This document shows positions 11,650 to 22,866 of a DNA stretch of 64,000 bases, piece after piece (the stretch's first letter is position 1; every line of letters starts with the position of its first letter). A program made the position numbers and the translations under genes. Origin of the DNA: Impatiens glandulifera (lineage: Eukaryota; Streptophyta; Magnoliopsida; Ericales; Balsaminaceae); contig NC_061863.1 of NCBI RefSeq assembly GCF_907164915.1, forward strand, positions 46,535,382-46,599,381, read 5' to 3'. Under the pieces are notes generated by a model. The model was given only the letters and a program-made list of their open reading frames with translations. It made no database searches and was not told the DNA's origin.

Positions 11650-12345
11650 CCCAAATCAAATAAAGCTTAAAAGCCTAGGCTAGTCAGCGTACACAAAGAG
11701 GGCTAACACCTAAGCATCTATAGAGCAAACGAATCGCCTATAGAGCAACCGAGTGATCTAGAGTTGTCTTCTTTCTCGTGACAATGATAAGGATGACGTT
11801 TTATTTGAAATCATCTTATCCTTATATCGGCCATCTCTCGACCAAACGAGAATATTCAAGAAGGGAAATGATGACCAAGATTGAGGGTCAATGCAATTGA
11901 GCTCATCTATTAGTCCAATTCATTTTCCTCAGTTCAATCCGTCCCTATCGCTACGTGGGAACATAACCTATTTCCGAAAAGGCCACGCTTTTCATTCGAT
12001 CTCTATCTCAGGTGAAAGTCTAGCTCATTCGTAAGGCCACTTTCGTCCAAAAATCGACCAACTTGAACCATCGTTGTTCAAACAACTATTCAGAGTTCCG
12101 AGAGCTCCTTCTAAGGCTTGTTGAAAAATCCGTTGTCGGACTTGATTAATGGCCCTTTGTTGTTCAAAATGAATGGTTTCATTTTTGTAATTTTCTAATT
12201 GTTTCAAAGTTTTAGAAGTTGAATTAATCAAATTCAATTTTTCTCGCTCTATTTGTCTTCTGGTAAAGATAAGTCAAAGGAAGTTATTGTCGAAAAGTAA
12301 GAAAGAAAAAGAGGAAATAAGAGTCCCCTGCCTTATCTATGGTCT
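11650..12345 (-). pseudogene. Organelle-derived insert containing the 3' part of plastid atpF
   Basis: The base composition changes sharply from the AT-rich surroundings. On the minus strand, from about 12290 down to 12060, the translation ([44 protein letters not shown]) is the conserved C-terminal half of CF0 subunit I (atpF). The match stops abruptly after LNSCLNN, where the usual tail is missing and unrelated sequence begins. The sequence on both sides (11690-12040 and 12300-12345) does not look like the plastid neighbours of atpF. It may be mitochondrial, which would make this a mosaic copied from a mitochondrial genome that already held plastid DNA. It is not a functional gene in this setting. 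Confidence 0.75.
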
Positions 12346-12371
12346 CAAACCCAAAATGCAATAAACGTCAC

Positions 12372-13052
12372 ATCAAACACTAATTCATCTCTAACCAAAA
12401 ACTCATTTCCAAACTCAAAAGAATATTCTTAGAGTATTTCTTTCTTACACTAACTTTTTAATCTTATTAATATTATCTATATATTTATTAACTTTACATA
12501 TTTAACCCCAATTTTTTTAAATTATTTTAATAAAATTAGTTATATATCAATAATTCATACCCAACAAAATAATTCAATAATATATTTAAATAAACAAACA
12601 TATTAAATAAAATAATTGTTTCTTAACAATCGTTTCTATGTTTATTAGTACCGTTTAAAATTATAAATTTATAAAGTTTAAGTTATAAAATATAACGTAA
12701 AAATATAAAATAAAATAAAAAATAAATTAAATAATACTTCAAGTATAATAAATTTAATATTTTAATTATACATTTAAAAAATATTAAAACTTTTTATCTT
12801 AAAATTAAAAATTAAAAGACCAAATGAAATTTTTAAATATTTAAATTAAAGAGTTTATATATTTCAAGGGCTTATTTAAAATTTTAATTTTTGTTTTCAA
12901 AATGAACCGGAAATACGCATATATGCATTTTTTTTTTTTTTTTTTTTTTGAGAAAAAGAGTAAATTATCATTTTTCCACTGTGTGTGTTTGCCAGTCGGA
13001 GAAAAAAATGGTGATGCGTTTGCGTATGCGGTCCTATTGGAGATGGCCTAAC
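12372..13052. mobile_element. Possible non-autonomous DNA element
   Basis: The left side starts with aattcatctctaacc-type sequence and the right side ends ctattggagatggcc. This combination resembles the imperfect ends of plant MITEs, as does the related stretch at 52430-53045. The interior is AT-rich with a T23 run near 12929. Boundaries and superfamily are uncertain. Confidence 0.35.
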
Positions 13053-13093
13053 TTCTAAGTTTTTTTACACTTTGTAAAGAACTTATAAGCTCG

Positions 13094-13160
13094 GTTCTGA
13101 TCCACCGAAGAACTTCAACAAAAGTTTAGAAGTGTTCTGATCCACCGAAGAGCTTGCTTC
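13094..13160. repeat. 40-bp spaced direct repeat
   Basis: The phrase gttctgatccaccgaagarctt occurs twice, at 13094 and 13134, in a short less AT-rich island. No function is apparent. Confidence 0.5.
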
Positions 13161-15034
13161 TTGATTAAGCCCACCAGAGTTTTTGGAAGAAGTGAAGACT
13201 ATTATGATTGTCTATATTTTGAAAATCGATTTTTTTTTTGACATATTGGATTTGTGTTAATGTGGAAATTGTTAGATTATAGTGACCCTTATGGATTTTG
13301 ACCTAGACTCGTGGTGCAATAAAATAAAATCTTAACTATTTGATATTGAGCTCATTGAGCCAGTTATGACCTATAAATATATGGTCTTCGTTAAGTTTTA
13401 TTAATACACACAATATTTGTTATTATTTTTCTCTCTCTAAATTATAATTTTCTATTTTAACCATAATGAAAAGTTTCTTTTTCCCGTAGTTTTCTTGTCT
13501 TGAGTTTCCAAGTAAATCTAGTGTTATTTATATTTTTTTTAGCAAAAAAGTTCATCTAGACGTATGTACTTATATAACTAGTTCAGTTAGACGTATGAAC
13601 TAATAAAAGTTCATTTAAACATACCTATTATTAAAAATTGACTCATCTAGCCTCTATTAATAACCATCATGGTTATTTTTTTTTTAAATTTAATATTTAT
13701 TAATTTAATATTCATTTTGTCTCTCTCCTTTTTTATTAATTAATTCATTTCTCTCCTTTTTTTTATTTTTTTTTTGTCTAATCTTTTTTTATTAATTAAT
13801 TAATTCGTTTATCTCTTTTTACTATTTTTTTTGTTATTAATTATTTTATTTTTATTTTTTCTACTATTTTGCTTTTTATTATGTCAACATAGATTATTTT
13901 AAAATTATTTGGTCTCTTTTAAGGATACTATAATATTTAATTAGTTAGTTTATAAAACAATATATCCATTTGTCCTCCCAGTGATTTTTACTCCAATTTA
14001 CATAAATATGATGAGTACATAATTTGTGTTCATCTTGTGAAAGAACAATTTGCACAACAAATAAAATTCTTTGAAAAAAGATTATAAAAGTAATTATTTA
14101 ATAAAAATATTTGAGCAAAATATAAAAATATTAGAGTATCAAAACATTGAATTACTTTATACATTACAATATTCAAGTATTAACCCGCAAAATAGACCAA
14201 CTAATTTTCAAATAATCTATATAAAGAAATAAAATAATAGAAAAAATAATAATTAAATAACAAAAGAAAAATAGTAAAAATTGATAAATGGATTAATTAA
14301 TTAATAAAAAAAACAAAAAAAAAAACAAAAAATAGTAAATAGATTAATTAATTAATTAAAGAAGAAGGAGAGAGAAAAAATAAATATTTAATTAATAAAT
14401 ATTAAGTTTTTAAAAAAAAAATTAACCATGATTATTAAAAAAAAACTAGATGAGGGGAAATTTGATCAAATGACCCTCATTCTCATATTTAACCTCAAAA
14501 ATATCAAATTTTATTTTTAACATTTTTTATAAAAATTTCCCCTTTTTACCCTTACTAACCTTTTTTTCCTTTTTTTTTTCTTCATCTTTTTCTTCTTCTT
14601 CTTCTTCCTTTTCCTTTTCCCCCATTTTCCCTTCCCGTTTTCTCCCCATCTCTTCTCGGCGACATTGCTCCAGCCCCAGCCAGCCATAGCCGCCATCCCC
14701 TATCTTCCCCAGCGATCTTGCTCCAGCTCTAGCCGCCGTTGCTCCCTGGAATCACAAACAGGCCGACTCCCGACGATCGCCAAGCCCTGGAGACGCTGAG
14801 CCCGCCGCTCGCCCAGCATTACTGAGGTTAGTAATGCTTAATTAGTTCTACTCCCCAATGATTTTTCCGTTTTTTGCATGTTGAGTATGAAGTTTTATGG
14901 TTTTAGTTTAGGATTTAGGCTTTAGTTAAGGTTTAGGGTTGAAATGCTTAGTTAGTTCTATTGTTTTGGTTTGAAATACTTTGATCCGAGAAATGTAGTT
15001 TAATATGAATGGTTTGTGAATGAGGCGTGTGAAT

Positions 15035-15190
15035 CGTGGGGGTTGTGCGAGGGGCGTGGGGTAGTGCGAGGGTGGGGCGTGGGCTTGGGTGTGGGTGGGG
15101 CGTGGAGCATGGGCGGGGCGTGTGCTTGGGCATGAGCGTGGGCGTGGGCTTGGGCGTGGGTGGGGCATGGAGCGTGGGCTTGGGCGTGGA
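15035..15190 (+). repeat. G-rich minisatellite in the left arm
   Basis: Irregular repeats of gggcgtggg/gggcttgggcgtgg make a run with many G triplets. On paper it can form G-quadruplexes. The mirrored C-rich copy is in the right arm, with a different unit order and length. Confidence 0.85.
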
Positions 15191-15254
15191 TTTAATTGCA
15201 ATTCAATTGCGTACCACGCAATATGTAAAACGAATTTAATAAATTTATTAATAA

Positions 15255-15328
15255 GCGGGGATAGTTCAGTTGGAAGAGTGTTTGACTGAATATTTGAAGG
15301 TCAAGTGTACAATCCACCTTCATCGGAA
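15255..15328 (+). pseudogene. tRNA-Phe (GAA) relic, full length
   Basis: The 74-base stretch aligns end to end with plant nuclear tRNA-Phe. The acceptor start GCGGGGATA, D-loop AGTTGG, anticodon loop with GAA and AAGGTC variable region are visible. Several stem pairs are lost: the third pair of the anticodon stem, a T-stem pair and two acceptor pairs. The B-box reads GTACAATCC instead of GTTCGATCC. Many changes are C-to-T or G-to-A, as methylated DNA decays. It is not expected to be functional. Confidence 0.8.
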
Positions 15329-15420
15329 AAGTTTTTTTTTCTATTGGAAATTTTAAACAAACCATGTGACATCCCTGGTAAAACAGAGTTGTTATGCTGT
15401 AATGGATTCCTTATCTAAAA

Positions 15421-15789
15421 CTGACTTTCAGATCTTCACCAGGATTAAAGTTTTTTACCTTCAGATTCGATTTCAAAACCTCTAATTCGAATCGCAATCA
15501 AACAGGATTATCACCGAGACCACAAAATGAGAATAAAGTGAAAGTACTGAAGAAAATGAAGTCTATCAAGTAAGTAGCTAGTAAATCGATACGATTGATT
15601 ATATGGAATTGAAGATTAATGAATTGACTATTTAGGTTACCGTTCTATAGAAGATGGCCTCACGGTGAGATTGCGAGGAGAGGAACGGTATCGCTGGATA
15701 TAAGTAATTGTAATGATCTGAGTCTTGATTTGAAGAGCGACGCAGATTCAGTGGAAGGCGTTCGATCTCAATCTATGGATATGGATTAA
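15421..15789 (+). pseudogene. Captured gene piece with two exon-like blocks and an intron
   Basis: An open frame from 15421 to 15569 (ending VKVLKKMKSIK) continues after a clean GTAAGT...TTTAG intron (15570-15635). It resumes as LPFYRRWPHGEIARRGTV and later SLDLKSDADSVEGVRSQS, to a stop at 15789. Composition and codon use look like ordinary plant coding sequence rather than transposon. I do not recognise the protein. The intron shows that the piece was taken from genomic DNA, not from mRNA. Confidence 0.55.
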
Positions 15790-15959
15790 ATGTCTTCAGT
15801 ACTATCAACACATAATATAAAATTGACAATTATGGTTTATGGTATCAATTTAGACGACTTGCGGAACTTCCATGAAACTCGTTTTTCATTTTACTATTTG
15901 GCTTTTTGGGTGGAGAACTGGACAAGGAGATATGTTTAAGAATGCATTTAACTGAATTT

Positions 15960-16565
15960 CCTGGTAAATGTCATATTTCACAATGATATCCTAGGACTCT
16001 GTCTTGAAGGTGTGCTTCAATGAATTTTCTCATTCAAAATTTTATGACGGCAGCAGTGTTTTGTTCCAGCTTGGAAATTTTATATTTCACAATGATATAT
16101 TAGGACTCTGTCTTGATGGTGTGCTCCAATGAATTTTCTCATTCAAAATACTATGACTTTAACAGTGTTCTGTTCCAGCTGGGAAATTTTATACTGTTTG
16201 GAAAATTATGAACCAATTAGTGAATGGAGTAAGAGGTGTTAGAAGATCCTTTGATTCATGTGACTTGCGATGATATGATATACCGAGTGCGAATACTCTA
16301 GAGCTCCATGGAACACCCCTGTTTTACTTAATTCTGCAGCTCATATTTGGCTTCTTTGACAGGGAGGGGTAGAAAAGACAATATGTCTAAGAATACATTT
16401 TACCATTCATGGATGTTATAACTGAATTCTCTCTATATTCTGCCTGGGAATTGTCATATTCCACAATGATAGACATTTAACTCTTTGTCATGATGGTGTT
16501 TCAATGGATTTTCTCATTCATAATACTAGGTCTGCAAGAGTGTTAATGACGTTCTGTCTGATATG
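15960..16565. repeat. Imperfect three-copy repeat of about 110 bp in the element's centre
   Basis: The order atatttcacaatgatat, actctgtcttgatggtgt, aatgaattttctcattca, agtgttctgt recurs from about 15971, 16081 and 16454. The first two copies are adjacent and the third is displaced by about 250 bp. Confidence 0.75.
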
Positions 16566-16983
16566 AACCAATTAGTGAATGGGTAAGTGTTAAAAGATTC
16601 TTTAATTTCTTCTGCTTGGAAATTGACTTGCACTCGTTTGTTAATGCATAATGTGTCCACAATAAATGCATAAGAGAGTGTATTGTGTTTGGGCATACTT
16701 TAGAAGAAGGAACTCTGCTAGCGGCTTATGTTGGAGTTTTATTTGATGCTATTATTTTGTCACATATATATACTTCAATATATTTGTATTATTGTTATTA
16801 AAAATAACTGTTAATGTTGTTTCTAAAACATTTTGTTCTATTTGAATTGATATATGAGATCTCTTTCATTTTTTGAGATGATGTGTTTTTTTTCTTCATT
16901 GTCTTTTTTTAAGAACTTTTCTTCTAGTTTTTAATGTTAAATTTTAATTTGTACACTTTTAGAATACTCTAATTTGCATTACA

Positions 16984-17029
16984 CCTTCAGATCTTCAGTT
17001 TGACGCTCTCCCAACTGAGCTATCCACGC
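16984..17029 (-). pseudogene. tRNA-Phe relic, 5' half only
   Basis: On the minus strand the right arm ends in GCGTGGATAGCTCAGTTGGG, then GAGAGCGTCAAACTGAAGATCTGAAGG in pieces. This is the first 46 or so bases of tRNA-Phe up to the variable loop, where homology with the left arm stops. It is closer to the functional gene than the left copy. Confidence 0.8.
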
Positions 17030-17094
17030 TTATTAATAAATTTATTAAATTCGTTTTACATATTACGTGGTACGCAATTGAATTGCAATTAAAT

Positions 17095-17205
17095 CCACGC
17101 CCCACCCACGCTCCACGCCCAAGCCCACGTCCCGCCCACGCTCCACGCCCCACCCACGCCCCTCGCACAACCCCCACGCCTCACCCCCACGATCCACGCC
17201 CCATT
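17095..17205 (-). repeat. C-rich minisatellite in the right arm
   Basis: This is the inverse of the 15035-15190 repeat, with cccacgctccacgcc-type units. It is shorter than the left copy, so the two arms have changed repeat number independently. Confidence 0.8.
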
Positions 17206-18185
17206 CACAAACCATTCAGATTAAACTACATTTCTCGAATTAAAACATTTCAAACCAAAACAATAGAACTAACTAAGCATTTCAACACTAAACCCTAACT
17301 AAAACCTAAATCCTAAACTAAAACCCTAAAACCATAAAACTTCATACTCAACATGTAAAAAACGGAAAAATCATTGGGGAGTAGAACTAACTAAGCATTA
17401 CTAACCTCAATAATGTTGGGCGAACGTCGGGCTCAACATCTCTGGGGCTTGGCGATCGTCGGGAGTAGGCCTGTTTGTGATTCCAGGGAGCAACGACGGC
17501 TGAGGTTGGAGCAAGGTCGCCGGGGAAGATAGGGGGACGACGGCTGTGGCTGGAGCAATGTCGTCTAGGGAGTCGCCGGGGAAGAGAAGGGGAGAAAAGA
17601 GAAAACGGGAAGGAGAAATGGGGGAAAAGAAAAAGGAAAAGGAAGAAGAAGAAAAAGAAAAAGAAAAAGAAAAAGAAAAAAAATGTTAGTAAGGGTAAAA
17701 ATGGAAAAATTTTTAAAAAAAAGGTTAAAAATAAAAATTGATTTTTTGAGGTTAAAAATGGGAATGACCCTCTTTTGAGGGTCATTTGATCAAATTTCCC
17801 TAGATGGACCAATTTTTAATAGTACGTAAATGAATATTTATTAGTTCATACGTCTAAATGAGCTAGTTGTACAAGTATATACATACGTCTAAGTGATCTT
17901 TTTTCTTTTTTGTTTATTGTTACTATGTCTTTTATTTATCTTGGTTAGTCTTAGATCTATATCATTTTCTTTAACAAATATTTTAAATTAATATATAAAA
18001 AATAATATTTCATCATTTAAAGTGATAATAATATTTATATGATTAATATAGTTCAAAATTTTATCTTATTTTTAAATTTAACCGTTTCAAATCTTATGAA
18101 TGAGACCCGCAAATTAACCACCCGACCCATTTACAATAACAAAACAAATATTGTGTTTCAGTGCAAAGACTTAGTAATTTAATAA

Positions 18186-18287
<102 letters not shown>

Positions 18288-18448
18288 AATTAATTCAAAA
18301 TTTTAAAACTATTTAAATGCAATGTTACACATATTTATCAAACTTGATTTGTATTGATTATAAAATATAAAATTTTATTATCTTTAAAGTTTTATAGTTA
18401 TATAGTTATTATGCATGTTTAAGATTTGTATATATTATTTTTATGCAC

Positions 18449-18554
18449 GGATCAATTCTAACTCCTAAATTAACATTCTAATTCATTTTACTCTACTAAC
18501 GGGATCAATTCTAACTCGTAAATTAACATTCTAATTCATTTTACTCTACTAAAA
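18449..18554. repeat. 53-bp tandem duplication
   Basis: Two copies (18449-18501, 18502-18554) of ggatcaattctaactc and following bases are nearly identical. Confidence 0.85.
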
Positions 18555-18923
18555 TATGTGCATTGTAATATGAGAAATTAATGATTAAAATTTATTTTTT
18601 TAACTAATTTGATTTCTATAACACAATGTATTGTTATTTCAGCTTTTTATAAAAAAAATAATCAACTAAACGTATCTAAATTAAACATATCAATCAATAT
18701 TATATTATTGCTATTAAAAAAAATAATGAATTGTTATTCTAAAATATTAATATTAAAAAAATAATTATATATTGAAACTTAAATAAAAAGTAAACTCTTT
18801 TATTTTTCAAAAATAATTAATTAAAAAAACAAAATTTTAAAAAGTAAAATTAAACATTTAAAAAACAGTTTTCTTTTTAAGAATATAAAAAACATAAACT
18901 AAAAAAACAAATAAAGTAAGCAT

Positions 18924-19423
18924 NNNNNNNNNNNNNNNNNNNNNNNNNNNNNNNNNNNNNNNNNNNNNNNNNNNNNNNNNNNNNNNNNNNNNNNNNNNNN
19001 NNNNNNNNNNNNNNNNNNNNNNNNNNNNNNNNNNNNNNNNNNNNNNNNNNNNNNNNNNNNNNNNNNNNNNNNNNNNNNNNNNNNNNNNNNNNNNNNNNNN
19101 NNNNNNNNNNNNNNNNNNNNNNNNNNNNNNNNNNNNNNNNNNNNNNNNNNNNNNNNNNNNNNNNNNNNNNNNNNNNNNNNNNNNNNNNNNNNNNNNNNNN
19201 NNNNNNNNNNNNNNNNNNNNNNNNNNNNNNNNNNNNNNNNNNNNNNNNNNNNNNNNNNNNNNNNNNNNNNNNNNNNNNNNNNNNNNNNNNNNNNNNNNNN
19301 NNNNNNNNNNNNNNNNNNNNNNNNNNNNNNNNNNNNNNNNNNNNNNNNNNNNNNNNNNNNNNNNNNNNNNNNNNNNNNNNNNNNNNNNNNNNNNNNNNNN
19401 NNNNNNNNNNNNNNNNNNNNNNN
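18924..19423. other. Assembly gap of exactly 500 N
   Basis: A round-number run of N. It is a scaffold placeholder, so the true distance is unknown. Apparent open frames crossing it are meaningless. Confidence 0.99.
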
Positions 19424-19681
19424 TCTTTTTTCTTTCACTTTCTTTTTTGCACCTTAACATCCAAGCCAACTCTTGCCCATTTACCCAAAACATACACACT
19501 CACATATTGTCTTATGGTCCCGAGAAGATGAGATTTTATTTTTACGTAACTTATTTTAGATTTGTATATAAAATAATCGTTTAAGCAACATACCAAATGA
19601 GGATAAAGAACCACCCAATGAATTCTAGTTAAAATTATAAAATTACAAAACAACATGTAAAAACATTCACACTATACAAAT

Positions 19682-20533
19682 TGTTGGAATTTTTAAACTA
19701 GTTCTATAAATTCCATTAATGAATGGAAATTAGAATGTGGGTAATAAAATCAAATTCACATGAAATTCAAACGTGAATTAAAGGGTGAAATTTGATCCAA
19801 ATATATAATTTAAATCAATTAATTTAAATTAATTGATCTAAAATGCCTTGATGACCAATTAACAAAATGTTGTTAATTTGTAGTGTAACTTACATGAGTT
19901 TGTTATTATTATTATTATTATTATTTGTTATGATAATTTATATTATTATTAACAAATTAGAAAACCATGTAACATGCAACGTTAGTATTGAATTGTAAAT
20001 GCCTTAATTGTTTTGGCAAACAATTACTCTATAATGAAAAGAAAAATGTTAAGGTAATGAAGAGGCAAATAATGTCAACCGTTGGATCAAATGATGATTT
20101 TATTTAGTGGTTTAACTTTTCAACAATATAAGACCTCTCATCTCTAATCAAAAACTCACTTCATCCTTAATTTTTCTCACTCTAGAATTCCAAAAGCTCT
20201 CTTCTTATTTTGTGAGTGTTCTTCGAGTTCTTCGCTCGATATTTTCCATTGAAACCCGGTGATAGTTCAGGTACACTGATCAAGCTCAACGAGTAGTGAT
20301 TTCAGTGCAGAATCACTACTGGATTTATTGTACCTTGGGAGACAGCCATCTACGATAAGCTCCAGCACAAACGGGAGACGATGGAACTGTTTTAAAGGAA
20401 ATATGTCTAACACATGCCTCGAGTCAACATCTCAATCAGTGATTTCGTTTTTCATATATTTTATTTGTTTCATTTATTTGTACATCATTTTATATATATT
20501 TCTATAATTTATTTCAAGACAAGATTTCTAACA
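19682..20533 (+). repeat. Left LTR
   Basis: Begins TGTTGG and ends TTTCTAACA. It includes an ATT trinucleotide run, a region with tataagacctctcatc that could be a TATA/start site, and ttatttcaagacaagattt at the end. It is nearly collinear with the right LTR. Confidence 0.88.
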
Positions 20534-21070
20534 ATCTTAAAACAGTATCGTGTGCTAAGTTATTTAGTAGCTTTTGCCGTCGAAAATCTTTGCCTTTGAT
20601 GTTTCAAAAATACGAGTCGCGATGTTGCAAAGGAGATGGTGGCTTATTTCGATAAGATAAAGTTGTTCATCTAAAGGAATAAAAGAATTTACAAATAAAG
20701 ATAAGTCTTTATTGTATATATATAATGTTAATTATTATTAATATTATTTGTATGAAAGCTTACTTTTATAAGCTAATATATGTTGATGTAGATTTATATT
20801 CTAAAGAAAAATGATGTATATTCATTATACAAACGTGTTCTTGAAAATAATTTAGAAAACAATAATTTGTTTTCTTTTTCATTAAAAGTTTGATAGTTAC
20901 TAGAATTATTATTTTTAATAAATGAAAAGGTAACTAAAAGGTTAACTTATAATTTTCAAAATAAAATAAAATTAGTGGTTATATTTAATAGTAATTAAAA
21001 TTAATTATAATTGAAACATATGGTTTTAGTTTTAAAATAATTAATAATAATATATGCATTCTTAAATTAA
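20534..21070. other. Copia interior, no recognisable gene
   Basis: Leader-like sequence directly after the left LTR. cagtatcgtgtgctaag could be a decayed primer-binding site, but the match to tRNA-Met is poor. Confidence 0.4.
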
Positions 21071-21074
21071 TTAA

Positions 21075-22105
21075 GGGAATGCTTAGTACGTGCTTTTTGT
21101 ACTCAAGAATGAGAAAGGGAATGAAATGAGATGTTTGGTTGGTGGTTTTGATTTCAGGATATTGATTTGATTCTCGTATACTTAGGAATCATCCAATCCT
21201 TTCTAAATTGGGAGGAATGAATCACATTCCGATACATTTTTTCTCTCATTATCTCCACTCTCATATTTTCTCTCTCATAATTATAATTATAATATCATAT
21301 ATATTTTATAATTAACATAATAATAAATTTTTAATTATTTATGAATAAATAATTTCAATTATTTAAATAATATTAAGGAATCATTTAAAATAAAATTTTA
21401 GTAATAATTACAATAACTAATAATAATATAATTAATTTTAAATATTATATATTAATAATAAAAATAAATAAATTAATTAAAATATAAAACTAAAAATAAA
21501 ATAGCAATTTTATATAAAAAAAATATTAAAAAAAGTTAAATATGAAATATTTTAATAAAATTTATTATTAAAAAAATTATACCATGTTATAATATATTAT
21601 TAAATAAAATATTATATTTAATTTAAATTTATTTATCTACTATTAATATATTAATATATAATATTTAAAAAACTTGTCTTATATTAGTTATATTTAATAG
21701 ATAATTAATTATTTATAATTAGTAAAAAATTGAAACATAACATTTTTTTTTGTTGTTATAAGTATTTTATTTTTATTTTAAAAATATATAATTAATATGA
21801 AAAAATATTAAATCTTTATATTTTATTAAATTATGTCACTTAAATATTGTATATATTTTAAATGTTATAAAAATAATAATATTTTTAATTTTTAATTTAA
21901 TAAAAAAATTAAAAATAATCGTAATTTTAATAACAAAATTATATTTATAACTTTTCTCTTATAAATTCAAACGTTATCAATGAGAATAGGAATGATTAAA
22001 ACTCTTAACCAAACACTACACTTCTATCAATCATACCTATTCCTATTCCACACATCTATCAATCCCAATCATATTCCTATTCCTCTATTTGAACCAAGCA
22101 TCCCC
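21075..22105. mobile_element. Harbinger-like non-autonomous element nested in the copia element
   Basis: Starts GGGAATGCTTAGTACG and ends GAACCAAGCATCCCC, with TAA on both sides as a 3-bp target duplication. The subterminal parts are rich in attccnattcc motifs that pair across the element. The interior is very AT-rich and non-coding. Confidence 0.7.
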
Positions 22106-22291
22106 TAAATAAGGAGAGATGATCTATTTATTTATATATTATTTTACATACTATATTTTATTATGGTATTAAGATATCATTTTAAAATGTGTGTATATAT
22201 TTGTTTATTGACAGAGTTGAGTAAAAGAAAATAAATAGATTCTTCTAATTGAAGATACAAAAGGTCATAAAAGTAGTACAATGATGAAAGG

Positions 22292-22866
22292 TGCATTGGC
22301 GCAGTGGTTCAAAGTTCGGATGCAATGGTGCGTGATGGAAGTAGGGATGACAATTTGAAATTGTCTCGTGAAAACCGAACCGAATTGTCCCGTTTGGGAT
22401 AGTTTTTCCCCGAAACCGAACGGAAATGGGGCAGGGATGGTATTTGTTTCCCCGACCCGAACCCGCCCCGATCTCATCATGTTTCTACCCCGAACACTAT
22501 AAATATAATTAAATATATTAAATCACAATTATATTTATTTCTTCACTATATTTTATAAAAGTTTTAAGTTTATTTCTTTATAAAAATATAAACTTTCAAT
22601 ATATTTCAATATATATTGTATTAAGAAAATCCATTTATATAATTTTATTTTACAATTTTATTATTTTTTTAAAAATATTTTATTAACGGTGCCCCGTGGG
22701 GATTCTCCGAAATCGAATAAAATCGAACGGGGCGGGGATGGTATTAAAAAAATCCCCGAAACAAAAACGGTGCGGGGATGGTAAATGCATTCCCCGCCCC
22801 GAATCGCCCCATTGCCATCCCTAGATAGAAGGGAGGTCCCTTGTTCGAATCCGGTTGATGAGATGA
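22292..22866 (+). mobile_element. tRNA-derived SINE-like unit, interrupted
   Basis: The left part (gcattggcgcagtggttcaa) looks like a pol III A box in a tRNA D-arm. The right part (gtcccttgttcgaatccgg) is a typical B box. They would form one tRNA-like head but are separated by an inserted element at 22342-22823. Confidence 0.6.
22342..22823. mobile_element. Element with TAGGGATGRCAAT ends inside the SINE-like unit
   Basis: Starts TAGGGATGACAATTTG and ends CATTGCCATCCCTA. The subterminal parts are GC-rich (ccccgaaaccgaacgg, gcggggatggtat) and repeat in inverse. A relative lies at 56473-56950. The superfamily is not clear from the ends. Confidence 0.65.

Larger units (their letters stand above)
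14455..17799. mobile_element. Mutator-like element with long inverted arms
   Basis: The element starts GGGAAATTTGATCAAATGAC and ends with its inverse. The flanks ctagatgag and ctagatgga suggest a roughly 9-bp target duplication, the Mutator hallmark. The arms are about 875 bp on the left (to about 15330) and 815 bp on the right (from about 16984). They include a GC-rich block (14630-14825 and 17395-17600), a G-rich minisatellite and a tRNA-Phe-like sequence at the inner edge. The centre (15330-16980) holds a captured gene piece and a tandem repeat. No transposase is present, so it is non-autonomous. Similar ends occur at 28048, 41030 and 41173, so this is a family in the genome. Confidence 0.75.
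13545..17905. mobile_element. Foldback DNA element with CTTAGACGTATG ends, split by a younger insertion
   Basis: The left end (13545-13660) and the inverse of the right end (17800-17905) share over 100 bp, including CTTAGACGTATG/CTAGACGTATG and TTAGACGTATGAACTAATAA. Internal arms also mirror each other: 13660-13800 against 14330-14453, both with attaattaa and gagagag blocks. Removing the insertion at 14455-17799 leaves about 1 kb. This matches in size and ends a second family member at 57789-58785. No transposase is seen. Confidence 0.72.

Noticed and set aside
15255..15328. Functional tRNA-Phe gene
   Set aside because: Mismatches in three stems and a damaged B box make transcription and folding unlikely.
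17387..17812. 141-residue minus-strand frame with poly-Phe and Arg/Pro-rich parts
   Set aside because: It lies wholly in the right arm of the Mutator-like element and reads through a purine/pyrimidine run. The left arm does not keep it.
18858..19499. Open frames of 179 and 213 residues
   Set aside because: They consist mostly of the N gap.
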